Shown: positions 62,093 through 64,000 of the stretch, piece after piece | How the letters are laid out: every line of letters starts with the position of its first letter | Position numbering within the stretch: the stretch's first letter is position 1 | NCBI GenBank assembly: GCA_012295275.1 | Contig: CM022678.1 | Span: forward strand, 10,700,148-10,764,147 | DNA: 64,000 nucleotides | Reading direction: 5' to 3' | Source of the DNA: Chrysomallon squamiferum | Lineage: Eukaryota > Mollusca > Gastropoda > Neomphalida > Peltospiridae | Translations under genes and position numbers: made by a program | Notes under the pieces: generated by a model | The model's database searches: none | Told to the model about the DNA's origin: nothing | Seen by the model: only the letters and a program-made list of their open reading frames with translations

Positions 62093-62370
62093 ACTTCAAA
62101 CTGTCTGCTAAGTTAGTTTCACTGAACTGTTTTGAAGTTGAAAGTCCACAGACATTTCTTTCTTGTATATAAACAGAAAATCAGTTATTTATTTATTGTA
62201 AGGTAATTATTATAGTTAATTTGTTTACTTTCTTTATTTTTATTTTTAAATATGTTATTTATTTATTATGAATTACTTTATCGTTTAACCTTGCTAAATT
62301 ACAAAATAGATTTCACTTTAAAAAAGACTCTGATTTACTTTCGAAATTTTCACCAAGTTTCGTCATTTAA

Positions 62371-62487
<117 letters not shown>

Positions 62488-62557
62488 TACTTCTAAACTA
62501 TAGTTTATTTCAAATAATATTGTAGTATTTAAAATATACTTGTACAATCAAAACTGC

Positions 62558-62563
62558 AATAAA
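62558..62563 (+). terminator. Polyadenylation signal AATAAA for the RING/NHL gene
   Basis: First clear AATAAA downstream of the stop codon after the (CT)n tract, 466 bp past the stop. No AATAAA was seen closer to the stop. Confidence 0.45.
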
Positions 62564-62599
62564 ATATTTATATCATAATAAGTAAAATTCTTATGTCTT

Positions 62600-62840
62600 T
62601 ATTTAATTTAAATTTTAAAACTGTTTTACATTGCTTCGTGTTCTCTTTGTCTATATAGCTACCTATGTAGTCACCTAACTGTATGTATGTATGTCTGTCT
62701 GTATAATATAATTAATGAGTAGAACAAAGTAGTTCACTGTTGAGATTTCTCTCTTAGACATGAAGTTAAGTTTAATTTTTTATTATTATTTTTTTAATCT
62801 AAAGAAAGAAATAAACAAATGAAAGGAAAGAAGAAAAAAG
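62600..62840. other. AT-rich spacer
   Basis: It contains short GTATGTATGTCTGTCTGT runs at 62,681-62,702 and nothing else recognisable. Confidence 0.5.
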
Positions 62841-64000
62841 AGACACATACATACGCCCACACACATTACCATACACACACACCCATACACATACACACAC
62901 ACCATATACACACACACGCACATACACACACAAACTACATTCACACAAACACACATATATAGAAACACACACAGATACAAACACAAACACACACCACATA
63001 CACACACATACAAACACACACATACAAACACCACATACACATACACACATACACACACCACACAGATACACACCACATACACACACATAGAAACACATAA
63101 ACATACACACAAACCACATACACACACATATATACACGCACACACACACACACAACATACAAACACACACACATACACACACAAACACATACATACAAAC
63201 ATATTCAAACACACATATACAAACACACACAAACATACACACACACAAATACACACAGATAAGATATATACATATACACACACACAAACACTGAAATACA
63301 CACACACAAACACACACATACACACACACCATATACACATACAGATACACTACAACATACACAAACATACATACAAACAAACACACACACATACAAACAC
63401 ACACAAACACACACACACAAACATACACACACAACCACACACACATATAAACACAAACACACACACATACATAGAAACACACACATACAAACACAAACAC
63501 ACACCACATACACACACACACAGACCTAGACAAACATACACACAAACCACATACACACAGATACACACACACATAAACACACACACATAAACACATTCAA
63601 ATACACATACACACACAAATACACACATACATACAAAGACACACACATATTCAAACACACATACAAACACACACACAAACAAACATATATACGATATACA
63701 CATACACACATACACACATTCAAACACACATACACACACATACAACACACACACACATTCAAACACACACATACAAAACACACACACATAAACAAACAAA
63801 CACATATGTACACATCCACACACACATACACTGACAAATATACACACATACAATCACACACACATACAAAAAACACACACATATAAACAAACACACATAC
63901 ACCCCACATGCACACATATTCAAATATACACACACACCACATACACACATACACACACACAGATATATACATACACACACACACAACACACACACCTGAT
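62840..64000. repeat. CA-rich complex array reaching the window end
   Basis: Over 1.1 kb of ACACAC interrupted by AT, AA and CC changes (ACACACCACATACACACA, ACATACAAACACACAC), with weak higher-order repeats such as the AACACACACCACATACACAC segments near 62,985 and 63,500. Antisense open frames up to 265 codons (Cys/Val/Met) arise only because TGTG repeats avoid stops. Confidence 0.95.

Noticed and set aside
62786-63995. Antisense open frames up to 265 codons rich in Cys, Val and Met
   Set aside because: They are translations of TGTG repeats, which contain no stop in several frames; composition and overlap of many such frames show they are not genes.

Overview
The window is AT-rich, microsatellite-rich animal nuclear DNA. 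Introns are small, with canonical GT/AG borders wherever exons can be recognised. A RING plus coiled-coil plus beta-propeller gene, degenerate LINEs and the dispersed motif AAGGGAGATAACT (which I remember as common in molluscan DNA) point to a lophotrochozoan, most likely a mollusc; I cannot name the species. One gene looks intact: a RING-finger/NHL-type E3 ligase on the + strand near the right end (two coding exons, 593 residues). Almost everything else that looks coding is broken.

Layout. (1) 1-14,900 and 42,222-54,140 are two direct copies of one duplicated segment. Copy A is cut by the left window edge. Each copy carries, head to head, a decayed CAMSAP-type calponin-homology gene (- strand) and a decayed multi-EGF-domain gene (+ strand). 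Several disabling changes are shared by both copies, so the genes were already dead, or very divergent, before the duplication. Copy B has since lost several blocks and gained two insertions. (2) 16,990-18,090 holds the reverse-transcriptase end of a LINE. 19,120-20,540 is (CA)n plus a ~72-bp minisatellite, and 20,819-21,018 is an assembly gap of 200 N. (3) 22,746-37,795 is the most unusual part. Two inverted repeat arms of about 0.4-0.5 kb enclose ~14 kb in which fragments of unrelated host genes lie on the same (-) strand: a coiled-coil exon, an EGFR/ErbB transmembrane-to-kinase segment, leucine-rich-repeat exons, and the N-terminal and C-terminal exons of MCC. They keep their intron borders but carry stops and frameshifts. 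(4) 36.7-38.4 kb is a nest of tandem and dispersed repeats beside the right arm. (5) 54.1-59.2 kb holds locally duplicated non-coding blocks and long GA, CT, TG, AT and TAC arrays. (6) 60,002-62,092 is the intact RING/NHL gene, followed by a (CT)n tract and a 1.1-kb CA-rich array reaching the window end.

The genes do not form a pathway. The window reads as a segmentally duplicated, repeat-rich region that collects unprocessed gene fragments next to one living lineage-type E3 ligase. EGFR, MCC and CAMSAP assignments rest on reading the exons against remembered family sequence; no database search was possible. Many lengths of open frame in this window are only translations of microsatellites and were left out.
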